NCBI GenBank assembly: GCA_016711205.1
Contig: JADJTM010000002.1
Coordinates: 930,001-994,000 of the forward strand
Reading direction: 5' to 3'
Source: Micropruina sp.
GTDB taxonomy: Bacteria > Actinomycetota > Actinomycetes > Propionibacteriales > Propionibacteriaceae
DNA: 64,000 bases
Within the stretch, counting starts at the first letter, position 1. Each line of letters begins with the position of its first letter. Both the position numbers and the translations under genes were made by a program. A model generated the notes under the pieces. It was not told the origin of the DNA, searched no databases, and saw nothing but the letters and a program-made list of their open reading frames with translations. Positions 9,384 to 18,948 of the stretch are shown one piece after another.

Positions 9384-9908
9384 ATGCCCCGTCCGACAAC
9401 CAAGGACGAACTGTTGACGGCGTCCGCCATGGAATACGACAAACTGCTGGGCGTCCTGGCCGGCTTCCCGGCGTCACAGCGGGACGACATCGGCTGGAGT
9501 GCTCCGATCGAGGATCAGTCACAAAACCCGCGGGACGTCCTCACCCATCTGCACGCGTGGCACCTGATGGCGATCGAGTGGTGCACGATCGGGGACGCGG
9601 GCGGCACCCCGCAGGTGCCCGGCCCCGGACGCACCTGGCGCGAGACCCCGGCCATCAATGCCGAGATCTGGCAACGCTACGCGTCCACCACCTACGCCGA
9701 AGCGCTTGAACTGCTGGCCGGATCCCATCGGGACGTGACCACCCTGATCTCAGCGCACAGCAACGAGCAGCTCTTCACCGGCGGCGTCTACCCGTGGACG
9801 CGCTCCACAACGCTGGGCGCCTATTTCGTATCCTCGACTTCAGCTCACTACCAGTGGGGCGTCAAGACACTGAGGGCGATCGCCCGGATGGGCATGCGCC
9901 CACGCTAA
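9384..9908 (+). CDS. ClbS/DfsB family four-helix bundle protein
   Basis: 174 residues resembling the ClbS/DfsB (DUF1706, DinB-like) family. The start MPRPTTKDELLTAS, the LTHLHAWHLM helix with a metal-ligand-like His, and the late SAHYQWGVKTLR helix fit the four-helix bundle layout. ClbS-type members protect against a genotoxin in some bacteria, but most members have no known role, so only the fold is claimed. ATG 9384 follows a TACGCT -10 by 6 nt with no Shine-Dalgarno sequence, consistent with a leaderless mRNA. It lies next to toxin-antitoxin debris. Confidence 0.8.
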   Translation: MPRPTTKDELLTASAMEYDKLLGVLAGFPASQRDDIGWSAPIEDQSQNPRDVLTHLHAWHLMAIEWCTIGDAGGTPQVPGPGRTWRETPAINAEIWQRYASTTYAEALELLAGSHRDVTTLISAHSNEQLFTGGVYPWTRSTTLGAYFVSSTSAHYQWGVKTLRAIARMGMRPR

Positions 9909-9932
9909 CCGCGCCGCGGCGCGTGCGAACCG

Positions 9933-10031
9933 CTCGGCTTGGACGAGCGGCAAGCCGAGGCGGCCGCCGAGGCCTGGCGCCGGTTCGGCGAGGGACGGCA
10001 TCCCGCCGGGTTGAACCTAGGGGACACCTTC
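9933..10031 (+). pseudogene. VapC (PIN-domain toxin) C-terminal fragment
   Basis: About 33 codons on the plus strand read as the C-terminal core of a VapC toxin: LDERQAEAAAEAWRRFGEGR followed by HPAGLNLGD, where the final Asp is a typical PIN-domain metal ligand in the GRHPAxLNxGD block. There is no start, no N-terminal PIN half and no antitoxin on this strand. Similarity ends at about 10031, where the opposite strand begins to encode part of a different VapC. It is a remnant, not a functional gene. Confidence 0.6.
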
Positions 10032-10033
10032 AG

Positions 10034-10218
10034 CTCGGCCGCACTGACCCGTGCATCGCCGGGCAACCGGGTCAGGACTGCATACGTCTCAGCGAGTGCG
10101 TGGCCGCTCAAACACAGTGGACGTCCCGGCCCAGTTGGCCAACACGATGAGCCTCGTGCGATGCGACGAGCAGCGGAACGGCCGCACTTGTGTCCAGAGC
10201 AAGCTGCGGGTCGCTCAA
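10034..10218 (-). pseudogene. VapC (PIN-domain toxin) N-terminal fragment, frameshifted
   Basis: Directly downstream of the AbrB-type antitoxin, and overlapping its stop, TTG 10218 opens a frame reading LALDTSAAVPLLVASHEAHR. This is the canonical N-terminus of a PIN-domain ribonuclease with its first catalytic Asp. The frame hits TGA after 36 codons. Shifting frame continues the homology as GHALAETYAVLTRLPGDARV (second acidic residue visible) to about 10034, where it stops. The toxin is therefore frameshifted and truncated and should be dead, leaving its antitoxin alone. Confidence 0.65.
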
Positions 10219-10454
10219 CGCCGAACCGCGTCCATCAGTGCGTACATCGTCTCGTCGCCGACGTGGGTGGCGCCCTGCGATACCAGCCGGCCGTCCTGTT
10301 CGCGCACCAGTCGCGCCGTTCTGCCGCCTGGGATGAGCTGAAGGCCGGCTCCGTATGGACTGATGTCGACGGTGGTACCCGGCGCCAGACCGAGCGCATC
10401 CCGAAACTGCTTGGGCAGCACAACTCGACCACCCGAATCGATCACAGCCTCCAT
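10215..10454 (-). CDS. AbrB/MazE/SpoVT-type antitoxin (orphan)
   Basis: 79 residues with an N-terminal swapped-hairpin DNA-binding domain: MEAVIDSGGRVVLPKQFRDA then LGLAPGTTVDI is the classic AbrB/VapB pattern. The C-terminal tail should bind the toxin's active site. The toxin gene just downstream, with overlapping start and stop, is broken. A -10 hexamer TAACGT (minus strand, 10466-10461) lies 6 nt before the ATG, so the mRNA is probably leaderless and the protein may still repress its own promoter. It appears intact despite the loss of its partner. Confidence 0.85.
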   Translation of the reverse strand: MEAVIDSGGRVVLPKQFRDALGLAPGTTVDISPYGAGLQLIPGGRTARLVREQDGRLVSQGATHVGDETMYALMDAVRR

Positions 10455-10501
10455 GGGATTACGTTACCCGTGGCTCCCTGACAGGGGTGGTCAAGTTGCC
10501 C

Positions 10502-11575
10502 TCAGGTGCTGAACCGGAACTCGACCACGTCGCCGTCCTGCATCACGTAGTCCTTGCCCTCCATCCGGGCCTTGCCGGCGGCGCGGGCGGCCGGCACGGA
10601 GCCCAGTTCGACCAGATCGTCGTAGCTCACGATCTCGGCCTTGATGAACCCCTTCTGGAAGTCCGTGTGGATCACCCCGGCCGCCTCGGGAGCGGTGGCC
10701 CCCTTGCGGATCGTCCAGGCACGTGACTCCTTGGGCCCGGCGGTCAGGTAGCTCTGCAGGCCGAGGGTTTCGTAGCCGACCCGGGCGAGCGTGTCGAGAC
10801 CGGGCTCTGCGACACCCATCTCTTCCAGGAACTCGCGGGCCTCATCCGGTTCCATCTCGACCAGTTCGGATTCGATCTTGGCGTCGAGGAAGATGGCCTC
10901 CGAAGGGGCGACCAGCGCGCGCATCGACGCCAGCAACGCCTCGTCGGTGAGTTCGTCCGAATCGCAGTTGAAGACGTAGATGTAGGGCTTTGCGGTGAGC
11001 AGGAACAGCTCTTTGAGCGGCTCCAGATCGAGCCCGGCGGCGCGGACGCCGACGCCCGAATCGAGCGTCGCCTGTGCCTGCGTGACCGCCTGCAGCACCG
11101 AAACGCGCTCCTTCTTCAGCCGCGCCTCCTTCTCCAGGCGGGGGATCGCCCGCTCGATCGTCTGCAGATCGGCGAGGATCAGTTCGGTGGTGATGGTGTC
11201 GATGTCGTTGCCGGGGTTCACCGCGCCGTCGACGTGGGTGACGTCCGGGTCGCGGAACACCCGGGTGACCTGGCAGATCGCGTCCGCCTCGCGAATGTTG
11301 GCCAGAAACGCGTTGCCCATGCCCTCGCCCTGGGAGGCGCCCTTCACGATGCCGGCGATGTCGACGAAGCTCACCGTCGCCGGCAGGATCTTCTCGGAGC
11401 GGAACAACGTGGCCAAGACCGGCAGCCGCGCATCCGGCACCCCCACCACCCCCACGTTGGGTTCGATGGTCGCGAACGGGTAGTTCGCCGCCAGCACCTC
11501 GTTGCGGGTGAGGGCGTTGAACAGGGTGGACTTGCCCGCGTTGGGCAGTCCGACGATGCCGATTGTCAGAGCCAC
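10502..11575 (-). CDS. ychF: YchF / Obg-like ATPase
   Basis: 357 residues, the family's usual length. YchF is a universally conserved P-loop ATPase that associates with ribosomes and is linked to redox stress. The G1 motif GLPNAGKST is at residues 8-16, switch region DIAGIVKGASQGEGMGNAFL follows, and the C-terminal TGS domain ends TDFQKGFIKAEIVSYDDL and YVMQDGDVVEFRF. The GTG start at 11575 lies 6 nt downstream of a TAACCT -10 on the minus strand and lacks a Shine-Dalgarno sequence, indicating a leaderless transcript. Confidence 0.96.
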   Translation of the reverse strand: MALTIGIVGLPNAGKSTLFNALTRNEVLAANYPFATIEPNVGVVGVPDARLPVLATLFRSEKILPATVSFVDIAGIVKGASQGEGMGNAFLANIREADAICQVTRVFRDPDVTHVDGAVNPGNDIDTITTELILADLQTIERAIPRLEKEARLKKERVSVLQAVTQAQATLDSGVGVRAAGLDLEPLKELFLLTAKPYIYVFNCDSDELTDEALLASMRALVAPSEAIFLDAKIESELVEMEPDEAREFLEEMGVAEPGLDTLARVGYETLGLQSYLTAGPKESRAWTIRKGATAPEAAGVIHTDFQKGFIKAEIVSYDDLVELGSVPAARAAGKARMEGKDYVMQDGDVVEFRFST

Positions 11576-11620
11576 CCCGACAGGTTACGGGCCCCTGCCG
11601 GGCTGCACGAATCGGCGAGT

Positions 11621-12985
11621 TGACTCACGCTAAATGCCCGCGTGTTGGGGGTCGTTGACTCATCTGAAGATGCCCGGGTGGGTGAGGCTGCGTGGATGGG
11701 GTTGACGATGAGGCAGCGGAAGGCTGTGCTGGCTAGCCAGGTCAGGGCTTGGCAGAAGGCGACCAAGCAGGAGAAGTCAGCGATCCTGGACCATCTGGTC
11801 GCGGTCAATGGCTGGCACCGAGACCATGCCCGGAAGATGATCCGGCAGGCGGTCGCCGGGCAGGACGTGAACCGGCCACGGAAACCGCGTGAGCCGGTGC
11901 TCACCTACGGCCAGGAGGTGATCGACGCGCTGGTGGTGTGCTGGGCTGTGCTGGACGGGCCGGCAGGCAAGATCCTGCGACCAGCGCTGCCGGTCCTGGT
12001 CGCGAGCCTGCTCAGCTGCGGCGAACTGGACGCACCACCGCAGGTCATCGACGGGCTGCTGGCCATGTCGGCAGCCACGATCGATCGCCGGCTGCGGCCT
12101 TACCGGATCGGGCTGGTCGGAGAATCCAAGGGCAGGTCGTTGACCCGGCCCGGTTCCCTGTTGAAGAGCTCGATTCCGTTGAAGACCTGGCACGAGTGGG
12201 ACGACACCACCCCCGGGTTCATCGAAATCGACCTGGTCGGCCACGACGGCGGCGACAACAACGGCGAGTTCTACTACTCCCTGGATGCCGTCGATGTGGC
12301 CACCGGCTGGACCGAAACCATCACCATGAAGTCGAAGGGTGAACGGATCGTCGCGACCGGGCTGGAGCAACTCGTGCTGCGGTTCCCGTTCGCGATCCTG
12401 GGCATTCACTCCGACAACGGCAGCGAGTTCATCAACCACCACCTGCTGCGCTGGTGCACCAACCGTGAGATCACCTTCACCCGCGGCCGACCGAACCACT
12501 CCAACGACCAGGCCCACATCGAGCAGAAGAACTGGACCCGCGTCCGCCGCCACGTCGGCTACTACCGCTTCGACACCAACCGCGAACTCGACCTGCTGAA
12601 CCAGCTGTGGCCGATCGCCGCCGAACTCACCAACCTGTTCACCCCACAACAGAAACTGGCCACCAAGACCCGCATCGGCGCCAAGGTCACCAAGACCTAC
12701 GACACCGCAACCACCCCGGCCGGCCGCCTGCTACGCGACCACCCCGACATCCTCGACCCCGCCGACCGCGCCGACCTCGAACAACGCCTCGCCCAAGCCA
12801 ACCCCGCCCAGCAACGCCGCGACATCGACCTCATCCAACGCAACCTGCTCGAACTCGCCCGCCGCCGCGGCACCGTCCTCAAAGCCGCCAAACGCAACCA
12901 CGTCTACCTCTCCCGAGCCAAAATCACCCGGACAAAACGAGATGAGTCAACGAATCAACCCAAGCGGGCATCTTGACATGAGTCA
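11621..12985. mobile_element. insertion sequence, about 1365 bp, single DDE transposase
   Basis: Bounded by imperfect inverted repeats of about 45 nt. The left end starts TGACTCACGCTAAATGCCCG at 11621 and the right end, read inward from 12985, starts TGACTCATGTCAAGATGCCC. Both contain an internal second TTGACTCATCT. The flanks show no clear target duplication (GAGT on the left, TCAG on the right). One full-length transposase fills it. The IS family is uncertain; the protein has an integrase-type catalytic core. Confidence 0.8.
11696..12976 (+). CDS. DDE transposase with integrase catalytic domain
   Basis: 426 residues from ATG 11696; an upstream in-frame GTG at 11642 lies inside the terminal repeat and is less likely. 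The N-terminal part is a helix-turn-helix region with the YGQEVIDALVVCWAVLDG block. The rve-type catalytic core shows the DDE residues in FIEIDLVGHDGG (Asp), GIHSDNGSEFINHH (Asp) and HSNDQAHIEQKNW (Glu). The basic C-terminus runs into the right inverted repeat. The frame is intact, so the element may be active. This protein type is often annotated as integrase or ISNCY/IS481-like. Confidence 0.85.
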   Translation: MGLTMRQRKAVLASQVRAWQKATKQEKSAILDHLVAVNGWHRDHARKMIRQAVAGQDVNRPRKPREPVLTYGQEVIDALVVCWAVLDGPAGKILRPALPVLVASLLSCGELDAPPQVIDGLLAMSAATIDRRLRPYRIGLVGESKGRSLTRPGSLLKSSIPLKTWHEWDDTTPGFIEIDLVGHDGGDNNGEFYYSLDAVDVATGWTETITMKSKGERIVATGLEQLVLRFPFAILGIHSDNGSEFINHHLLRWCTNREITFTRGRPNHSNDQAHIEQKNWTRVRRHVGYYRFDTNRELDLLNQLWPIAAELTNLFTPQQKLATKTRIGAKVTKTYDTATTPAGRLLRDHPDILDPADRADLEQRLAQANPAQQRRDIDLIQRNLLELARRRGTVLKAAKRNHVYLSRAKITRTKRDESTNQPKRAS

Positions 12986-13010
12986 TCAGGATCGGTCCCG
13001 ACGGGTGCTT

Positions 13011-13169
13011 CTACTCAGCTGAGTCCGGGTCGGCGTCGATGTCGGCGTCCGGTTCTTCTTCGGGCTCGAACGTGTTCTTCTCGCCCATGCCCAAGCCGGC
13101 ACCCTGATCGGAGAGCTCACCTGGGTCGGAGGCTTCTTCTTCGGGCAGTTTCGCGCTCTGCTGGCTCAT
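13011..13169 (-). CDS. small acidic hypothetical protein (52 aa)
   Basis: From ATG 13169, 52 residues beginning MSQQSAKLPEEEASDPGELS, with nearly a third Glu or Asp and no membrane or cysteine motif. An AAAGGGG ribosome site lies about 7 nt upstream, which supports this start over longer in-frame options. It is predicted to be disordered. I do not recognise the family. It sits between an IS and a region of palindromic repeats. Confidence 0.6.
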   Translation of the reverse strand: MSQQSAKLPEEEASDPGELSDQGAGLGMGEKNTFEPEEEPDADIDADPDSAE

Positions 13170-13497
13170 CGTTCGACCCCTTTCGACGGTGGAATGCCAC
13201 TGTCTCGCTACGCCCCCCGGTGGCGCAATGCCCCTGCGGGGGTAAGCGGGGGCCAACCGCCGTTTTGTGGTTGATATGGATGGAACTCTGTGAGTTCACG
13301 CCGGGTCATCGGCTCGACCGCGCACTTACGGTTGATATGGATACCCCCTGTGGGTATTCATATCAACCACAAAGTCGCGGGTGGGTCGACACAGACCGAA
13401 CACCGCGTTCATAACGACCACAAAGTGGCGAGAGAGGCGCTGCCGCCCACCGTGCACTCCACGATGGGGCCTACACGTGGCAACAAGGCCGTGCTTC
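13170..13497. other. 328-nt intergenic region with partial repeats of family C
   Basis: No credible coding frame. Besides the full palindrome at 13330-13368, it holds half-elements: TTTTGTGGTTGATATGGATG at 13263-13282 and GACCACAAAGTGGCGAGAGA at 13419-13438. The motif (CACTTTGTGGTTGATAT) recurs at 48599-48707. The region therefore looks like decayed repeat copies. Confidence 0.55.
13330..13368. repeat. palindromic repeat, family C
   Basis: A hairpin with arms GGTTGATATGGATACCCC and GGGTATTCATATCAACC around a short CTGT loop, with one mismatch in the stem. The conserved outer sequence CACAAAGTCGCGG follows. A second complete copy with the same arms and flanks is at 48599-48657. Confidence 0.7.
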
Positions 13498-14084
13498 CTA
13501 GCGTGGCCCGAGGCGCTCGGTCAGCCACTCCCTTGCCGCGGGCCACTCCGTCGCCAGCATGCTGTACATGACGGTGTTGCGCACCGATCCGTCGCGGCGC
13601 AACTGGTGGTGCCGGATCTCACCGTCCCAGTGGGCGCCGAGCCGCTCGATCGCCTTCTGACTCGCGTAGTTCTCGTGGTCGGTGCGCCAACCCACCACGC
13701 CGGCACCCGCCACGTCGAAGGCGTGGGTGAGCAACAGCAGCTTGCAGGCGGTGTTCACGTGGGAGCGTTGCGCGCTGCGTCCGTACCAGGTGTAGCCGAT
13801 CTCGACCCGCTTCACCGCCGGGACGATGTCGTGGTAGCTGGTGCTGCCCAGCACCAGGCGGGTGGCAGCGTCCAGAACCGCGAAAGGCACCCGGTCCTCG
13901 GCGGCCATCGCGGCCCCGATGTAGGCCGGTTCGCCACCTGGAGCGGGCACGCTGGTGACGCGTGCAGTCCACAACTCGCCGTCGGCCGCGGCCGCCGCCA
14001 GGCCCGCCGCATGCTCGCTGCGCAGCGGTACCAGCTGCACCCCCCACCCGGTCAGGGTGATGGGGCCGATCCAGGACTGGTGGC

Positions 14085-14088
<4 letters not shown>
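13498..14088 (-). CDS. GNAT family N-acetyltransferase
   Basis: 196 residues from a TTG start (14088) whose last two bases overlap the citrate synthase TGA, with GGGGAG as ribosome site. Translation is therefore coupled to gltA. The GNAT fold is read from the substrate-side start WIGPITLTGWGVQLVPL, the VEIGYTWYGRSAQRSHVNTA acetyl-CoA-binding region and the C-terminal NYASQKAIERLGAHWDGEIR strand. This resembles RimJ/RimL-type protein acetyltransferases. The substrate cannot be named from sequence. Confidence 0.85.
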
Positions 14089-15356
<1,268 letters not shown>

Positions 15357-15466
15357 GCTTCACCCTATGCAGCCGGTCCGGGCCGAGGTGAGCGGATGCC
15401 GCAGGTTGAGACCCGCGGTGGCGTCGCGCCCTGCTGTGCCGGGCCTCTGCACCCTACGATGGAACC

Positions 15467-15853
15467 ATGCTGATCGTCACCACCAACGACATTCCCGGCT
15501 ACCGCATCGAAGCCGTGTTCGGCGAAGTCATGGGCATGACCGTACGGTCGGCGAACATCGGCGCGAACTTCGTCGCCAGCTTTCGCGCGATCGGTGGCGG
15601 CGAGGTGAACGAGTACACCCAACTGGTCTACGACTCGCGCCAGCAGGTGATGCAGCGCATGTGGGAGCAGGCCCAGCAGCGGGGCGCCAACGCCATCGTC
15701 GCGTGCCGCTTCGACACCGGTGAGATCGCTGCCCAGTTCTCTGAGGTGTGCTGCTACGGCACCGCTGTCGCCGTGGTTCCGATCGCCGAGGGCGAACCGG
15801 GGGCCACCCCCCAGTCGATCGCCGACGCCCAGGCACGGGCCACCATGCGCTGA
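15467..15853 (+). CDS. YbjQ / UPF0145 family protein
   Basis: 128 residues of the YbjQ (UPF0145, putative heavy-metal-binding) family: MLIVTTNDIPGYRIEAVFGE at the start, RSANIGANFVASFRAIGGGE in the middle, and GANAIVACRFDTGEIA near the end follow the family pattern. Members form small oligomeric beta-alpha proteins of unknown role. A TACGAT -10 at 15455-15460 is 6 nt before the ATG, so the mRNA is probably leaderless. Its stop overlaps the next start (TGATG), coupling it to the debranching enzyme. Confidence 0.88.
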   Translation: MLIVTTNDIPGYRIEAVFGEVMGMTVRSANIGANFVASFRAIGGGEVNEYTQLVYDSRQQVMQRMWEQAQQRGANAIVACRFDTGEIAAQFSEVCCYGTAVAVVPIAEGEPGATPQSIADAQARATMR

Positions 15854-18537
15854 TGCGCACCCTGAGCGGTGCTCCGGACCTCGCCCTCGCGCCCGGCCAC
15901 TGGGTCACTCGTGACCTGGTGGCGTGGCCGGTGGACGCCGTGCCGATCGGCGTCGATCCGCGGGGGCTCGACTGGCGGCTGCACTGGTCGGCCGAGGGTG
16001 GCATCGACCCCGCCGCCCGCGAACCGGTCAGCTGGAACACCGGCGAGCTGACCCTCGATCCGGACGGGCTGCCCGAGCAGGTGCTGCAACGCCGCCCCCA
16101 TCTGCGCGGCTGCCTGGCGCTGCGGGTCGCTCCGGACGCCGCCGGCCAGGCCGAGCAGGCGCTGCGCGGGCAGGTGCTGCTGAGCGTGCACCAGCCGTCC
16201 GGAAAGCTGCTCACCGCAGGCTCGTTGCAGGTGCCGGGCGTGCTGGACGAGCTGTACGCCGCCGCCACGGACGCCCGGCTCGGCCTGACCTGGAGCGGCG
16301 GAGCGCCGACGCTGCGGCTGTGGGCGCCGACCGCTCGCACCGTGCGGCTGATGCTGTGGTCGACCGCCGACCACCTGCACGACGCCGGTCGTCCCTTCGA
16401 GGCCACCCGCGAACCGGACGGTTGCTGGTCGATCGAGGGCGCACCGGGCTGGCGCGGCGCCCGCTACCGCTGGGAGGTGACGGTGTTCGCGCCGTCCGGA
16501 CGGCGCATGGTGACCAACCAAGTCACCGATCCCTACTCGGTGTCGCTCACGGTGAACTCGACCCACTCGGTGATCGTCGATCTGCATGATCCGGGCCTGC
16601 AGCCCGCACAGTGGCGCGACACCCCGCAGCCGCGGCTGGCGCACCCGGTCGACCAGGTCAGCTACGAGCTGCACGTGCGCGACTTCTCGATCCACGACAA
16701 GAGCGTTCCCGAGGACGCCCGGGGCAGCTTTCTGGCCTTCGCCCACGACAGTCTGGGCACCCGTCACCTGCGCCGGCTGGCCCAGGCCGGGCTGAACACC
16801 GTCCAGCTGCTGCCGGTGTTCGACAACGCCACTGTGGAGGAGTCTCGCGAGCGTCAACGGGGGCCGATCAAGGCCGATCTGCGGGCGCTGCCGCCCGACA
16901 GTCCCAACCAGCAACGGCTGATCCGGCTCACCGTGGTCGGCAACCCGTACAACTGGGGCTACGACCCCTGGCATTACCAGGCGGTCGAGGGGTCGTTCTG
17001 CAGCACCCTGGCCAGCGCCGAGGGCGCGGGCCGGGTGCACGAGTTTCGCACCATGATCGGGGCCCTGCACGCGATGGGGCTGCGGGTGGTGCTCGACCAG
17101 GTGTTCAACCACACGGCGAGCTTCGGGCAGAACACCAAGTCGGTGCTCGATCGCACGGTGCCCGGCTACTACCACCGGCTCGACCCGCTGGGTTTCACCG
17201 AGCACTCCACCTGCTGCCCGAACGTCGCCACCGAGCACGCGATGGCTCAGAAGCTGATGGTCGACTCGGTGGTGTTGTGGGCCCGCGACTACAAGGTGGA
17301 CGGATTTCGCTTCGACCTGATGGGGCATCACACCCGCGACAACATGCTGGCCGTGCGCGCGGCGCTCGACGCGCTGAGGGTGCAGAAAGACGGCGTGGAC
17401 GGGCGGCAGGTCACGATCTACGGCGAGGGCTGGAACTTCGGCGAGGTGGCCCACGACGCGCGGTTCGTCCAGGCCAGGCAGGGCAACCTGGCCGGCACCG
17501 GCATCGGGACCTTCAACGACCGGCTGCGCGACGCCGTCCGCGGCGGGGGACCGTTCGACGAGGATCCGCGCGGCCAGGGCTTCGGCACCGGGCTGTTCAC
17601 CGCGTCCAACGATGCCTGGGTCAACGGCGACGGCTACGCGCAGTTGGACCGGCTGCTGGCCGACACCGACCTGATCCAGCTGGGACTGATCGGCAACCTG
17701 CGCGACTTCTGGCTGCCGTCGAACAGCCGCCGCGGGTTCGTCCGGGGCGACGAGTTGGAGTACAACGGCCAGCCCGCCGGGTATGCGGCCGAGCCGGACG
17801 AGGTGGTCAACTACGTCGACGCGCACGACAACGAAACCCTGTTCGACGCGCTCACGCTGAAGCTTCGTCCCGACACCTCCATGCCCGACCGGGTGCGCAT
17901 GAACACGCTGTGCCTTGCTCTGGCCACGCTCGGCCAGGGGCCGGTGATGTGGCACGCTGGCACCGACATCCTGCGGAGCAAGAGCCTGGACCGGAACTCG
18001 TACAACTCCGGCGACTGGTTCAACTACCTCGACTGGACGATGACCGACAACGGCTTCGGCGCCGGCCTGCCACCCGAGGGTGACAACGGGCCGAAGTGGG
18101 CCTACTTCACGCCGTTCCTGGCCGACCCACGGTTCAAACCGGCCCCGGGCGACATCGCGCACGCCCATGCGCAGGCCCTCGACCTGCTGCGGCTGCGGGC
18201 GTCCACCCGGCTGTTCCGGATGGGGTCCGGGCATGCGATTCGCACCAAGATCACGTTCCCGGTCAGCAACACCCACCATCAGTTGCCCGGCGTGATCGCG
18301 CTGCGCATCGACGATCGGGTCGGTGAGCCGGTGCAGGCAGAGTGGGGGTCGCTGGTCACGGTCTTCAACGCGACGCCGCTGCCGGTGCAGCTGCAGATTC
18401 CAGGGCTCACTAGCGGGCACCTGTTGCACCCGGTGCAGGCGCGCGGCTGCGATGAGGTGATTAAGAGCACACGGGTCGAGGGGCAGTGGGCCGCGGTGCC
18501 GGCCCGCAGCTACGCCGTGCTCGTCGAGCCGTTCTGA
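15853..18537 (+). CDS. pulA: pullulanase-type alpha-1,6-glucosidase (GH13)
   Basis: 894 residues from ATG 15853, which overlaps the previous stop. N-terminal beta-sandwich/CBM48 region (about 140-260), then a GH13 barrel. YNWGYDPWHY at about 363 is the signature of type I pullulanases. The catalytic nucleophile Asp lies in DGFRFDLMGHHTRDN (about 486), the acid Glu in IYGEGWNFGE (about 522), and the third Asp in VNYVDAHDNET (about 655). It debranches alpha-1,6 links in glycogen or pullulan. There is no signal peptide, so it is probably cytoplasmic and acts on storage alpha-glucan, matching glgA and glgC elsewhere in the window. Confidence 0.92.
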   Translation: MRTLSGAPDLALAPGHWVTRDLVAWPVDAVPIGVDPRGLDWRLHWSAEGGIDPAAREPVSWNTGELTLDPDGLPEQVLQRRPHLRGCLALRVAPDAAGQAEQALRGQVLLSVHQPSGKLLTAGSLQVPGVLDELYAAATDARLGLTWSGGAPTLRLWAPTARTVRLMLWSTADHLHDAGRPFEATREPDGCWSIEGAPGWRGARYRWEVTVFAPSGRRMVTNQVTDPYSVSLTVNSTHSVIVDLHDPGLQPAQWRDTPQPRLAHPVDQVSYELHVRDFSIHDKSVPEDARGSFLAFAHDSLGTRHLRRLAQAGLNTVQLLPVFDNATVEESRERQRGPIKADLRALPPDSPNQQRLIRLTVVGNPYNWGYDPWHYQAVEGSFCSTLASAEGAGRVHEFRTMIGALHAMGLRVVLDQVFNHTASFGQNTKSVLDRTVPGYYHRLDPLGFTEHSTCCPNVATEHAMAQKLMVDSVVLWARDYKVDGFRFDLMGHHTRDNMLAVRAALDALRVQKDGVDGRQVTIYGEGWNFGEVAHDARFVQARQGNLAGTGIGTFNDRLRDAVRGGGPFDEDPRGQGFGTGLFTASNDAWVNGDGYAQLDRLLADTDLIQLGLIGNLRDFWLPSNSRRGFVRGDELEYNGQPAGYAAEPDEVVNYVDAHDNETLFDALTLKLRPDTSMPDRVRMNTLCLALATLGQGPVMWHAGTDILRSKSLDRNSYNSGDWFNYLDWTMTDNGFGAGLPPEGDNGPKWAYFTPFLADPRFKPAPGDIAHAHAQALDLLRLRASTRLFRMGSGHAIRTKITFPVSNTHHQLPGVIALRIDDRVGEPVQAEWGSLVTVFNATPLPVQLQIPGLTSGHLLHPVQARGCDEVIKSTRVEGQWAAVPARSYAVLVEPF

Positions 18538-18871
18538 TCCGCTGACCAACGGGCCCACCGTGGGCCGAGCTTGTCCAGACCACACCGTTGGTCGCGCTTG
18601 TCGAGGCCCATTTGCGGGTCGATGGCCGCCCACCGTGAGCGTCCGGAGGTGTGTGGGGCGTCACCAGCGAGCGCGTCGCGCGGCCGGCAGTCGAGGGGAT
18701 CAATGGCGGGAGGTGGGGTGAAATTGAATGATGGCCCGGGTTGTGGGCGAGGCCCCCAACCCGGGCCGACTCAGCAGATTCGTCGTCGCCTCACGTTCGC
18801 CGCTGGTACACCCCCCGGGTACCGCGGCCCCCCGGAACGGAACTGTGAACAACGTTCTCTGAAAGCATTTA
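18538..18871. other. intergenic region with repeat remnant and candidate terminator
   Basis: No credible gene. Positions 18587-18609 carry a degenerate copy of repeat family D (GTTGGTCGCGCTTGTCGAGG). A hairpin at 18733-18767 has perfect 11-bp arms (GGCCCGGGTTG and its complement) around a 13-nt loop and may end transcription from the debranching enzyme, though it lies about 200 nt past the stop and lacks a T-tract. Confidence 0.5.
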
Positions 18872-18898
18872 CATCTTGACACGCGCCGTGTCAAAATG
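18872..18898. promoter_or_regulatory. palindromic operator upstream of the TetR gene
   Basis: A perfect 19-bp inverted repeat, TTGACACGCGCCGTGTCAA (18876-18894), extended by CAT and ATG on either side past one mismatch to 27 bp. It lies about 50 nt before the TetR-family start. TTGACA boxes exist on both strands inside it. On the minus strand one is followed after 17 nt by TAAATG. Autorepression by the adjacent regulator is inferred. Confidence 0.6.
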
Positions 18899-18948
18899 CA
18901 AACCCGCCTGGCTCGCAGCCTCATCACCACCCATGAACGGAGTTGCCC

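Noticed and set aside
15754..18633. Open frame of about 959 codons opposite the pullulanase gene
   Set aside because: Antisense shadow of a gene whose catalytic motifs are all on the plus strand; the composition is typical of such shadows.
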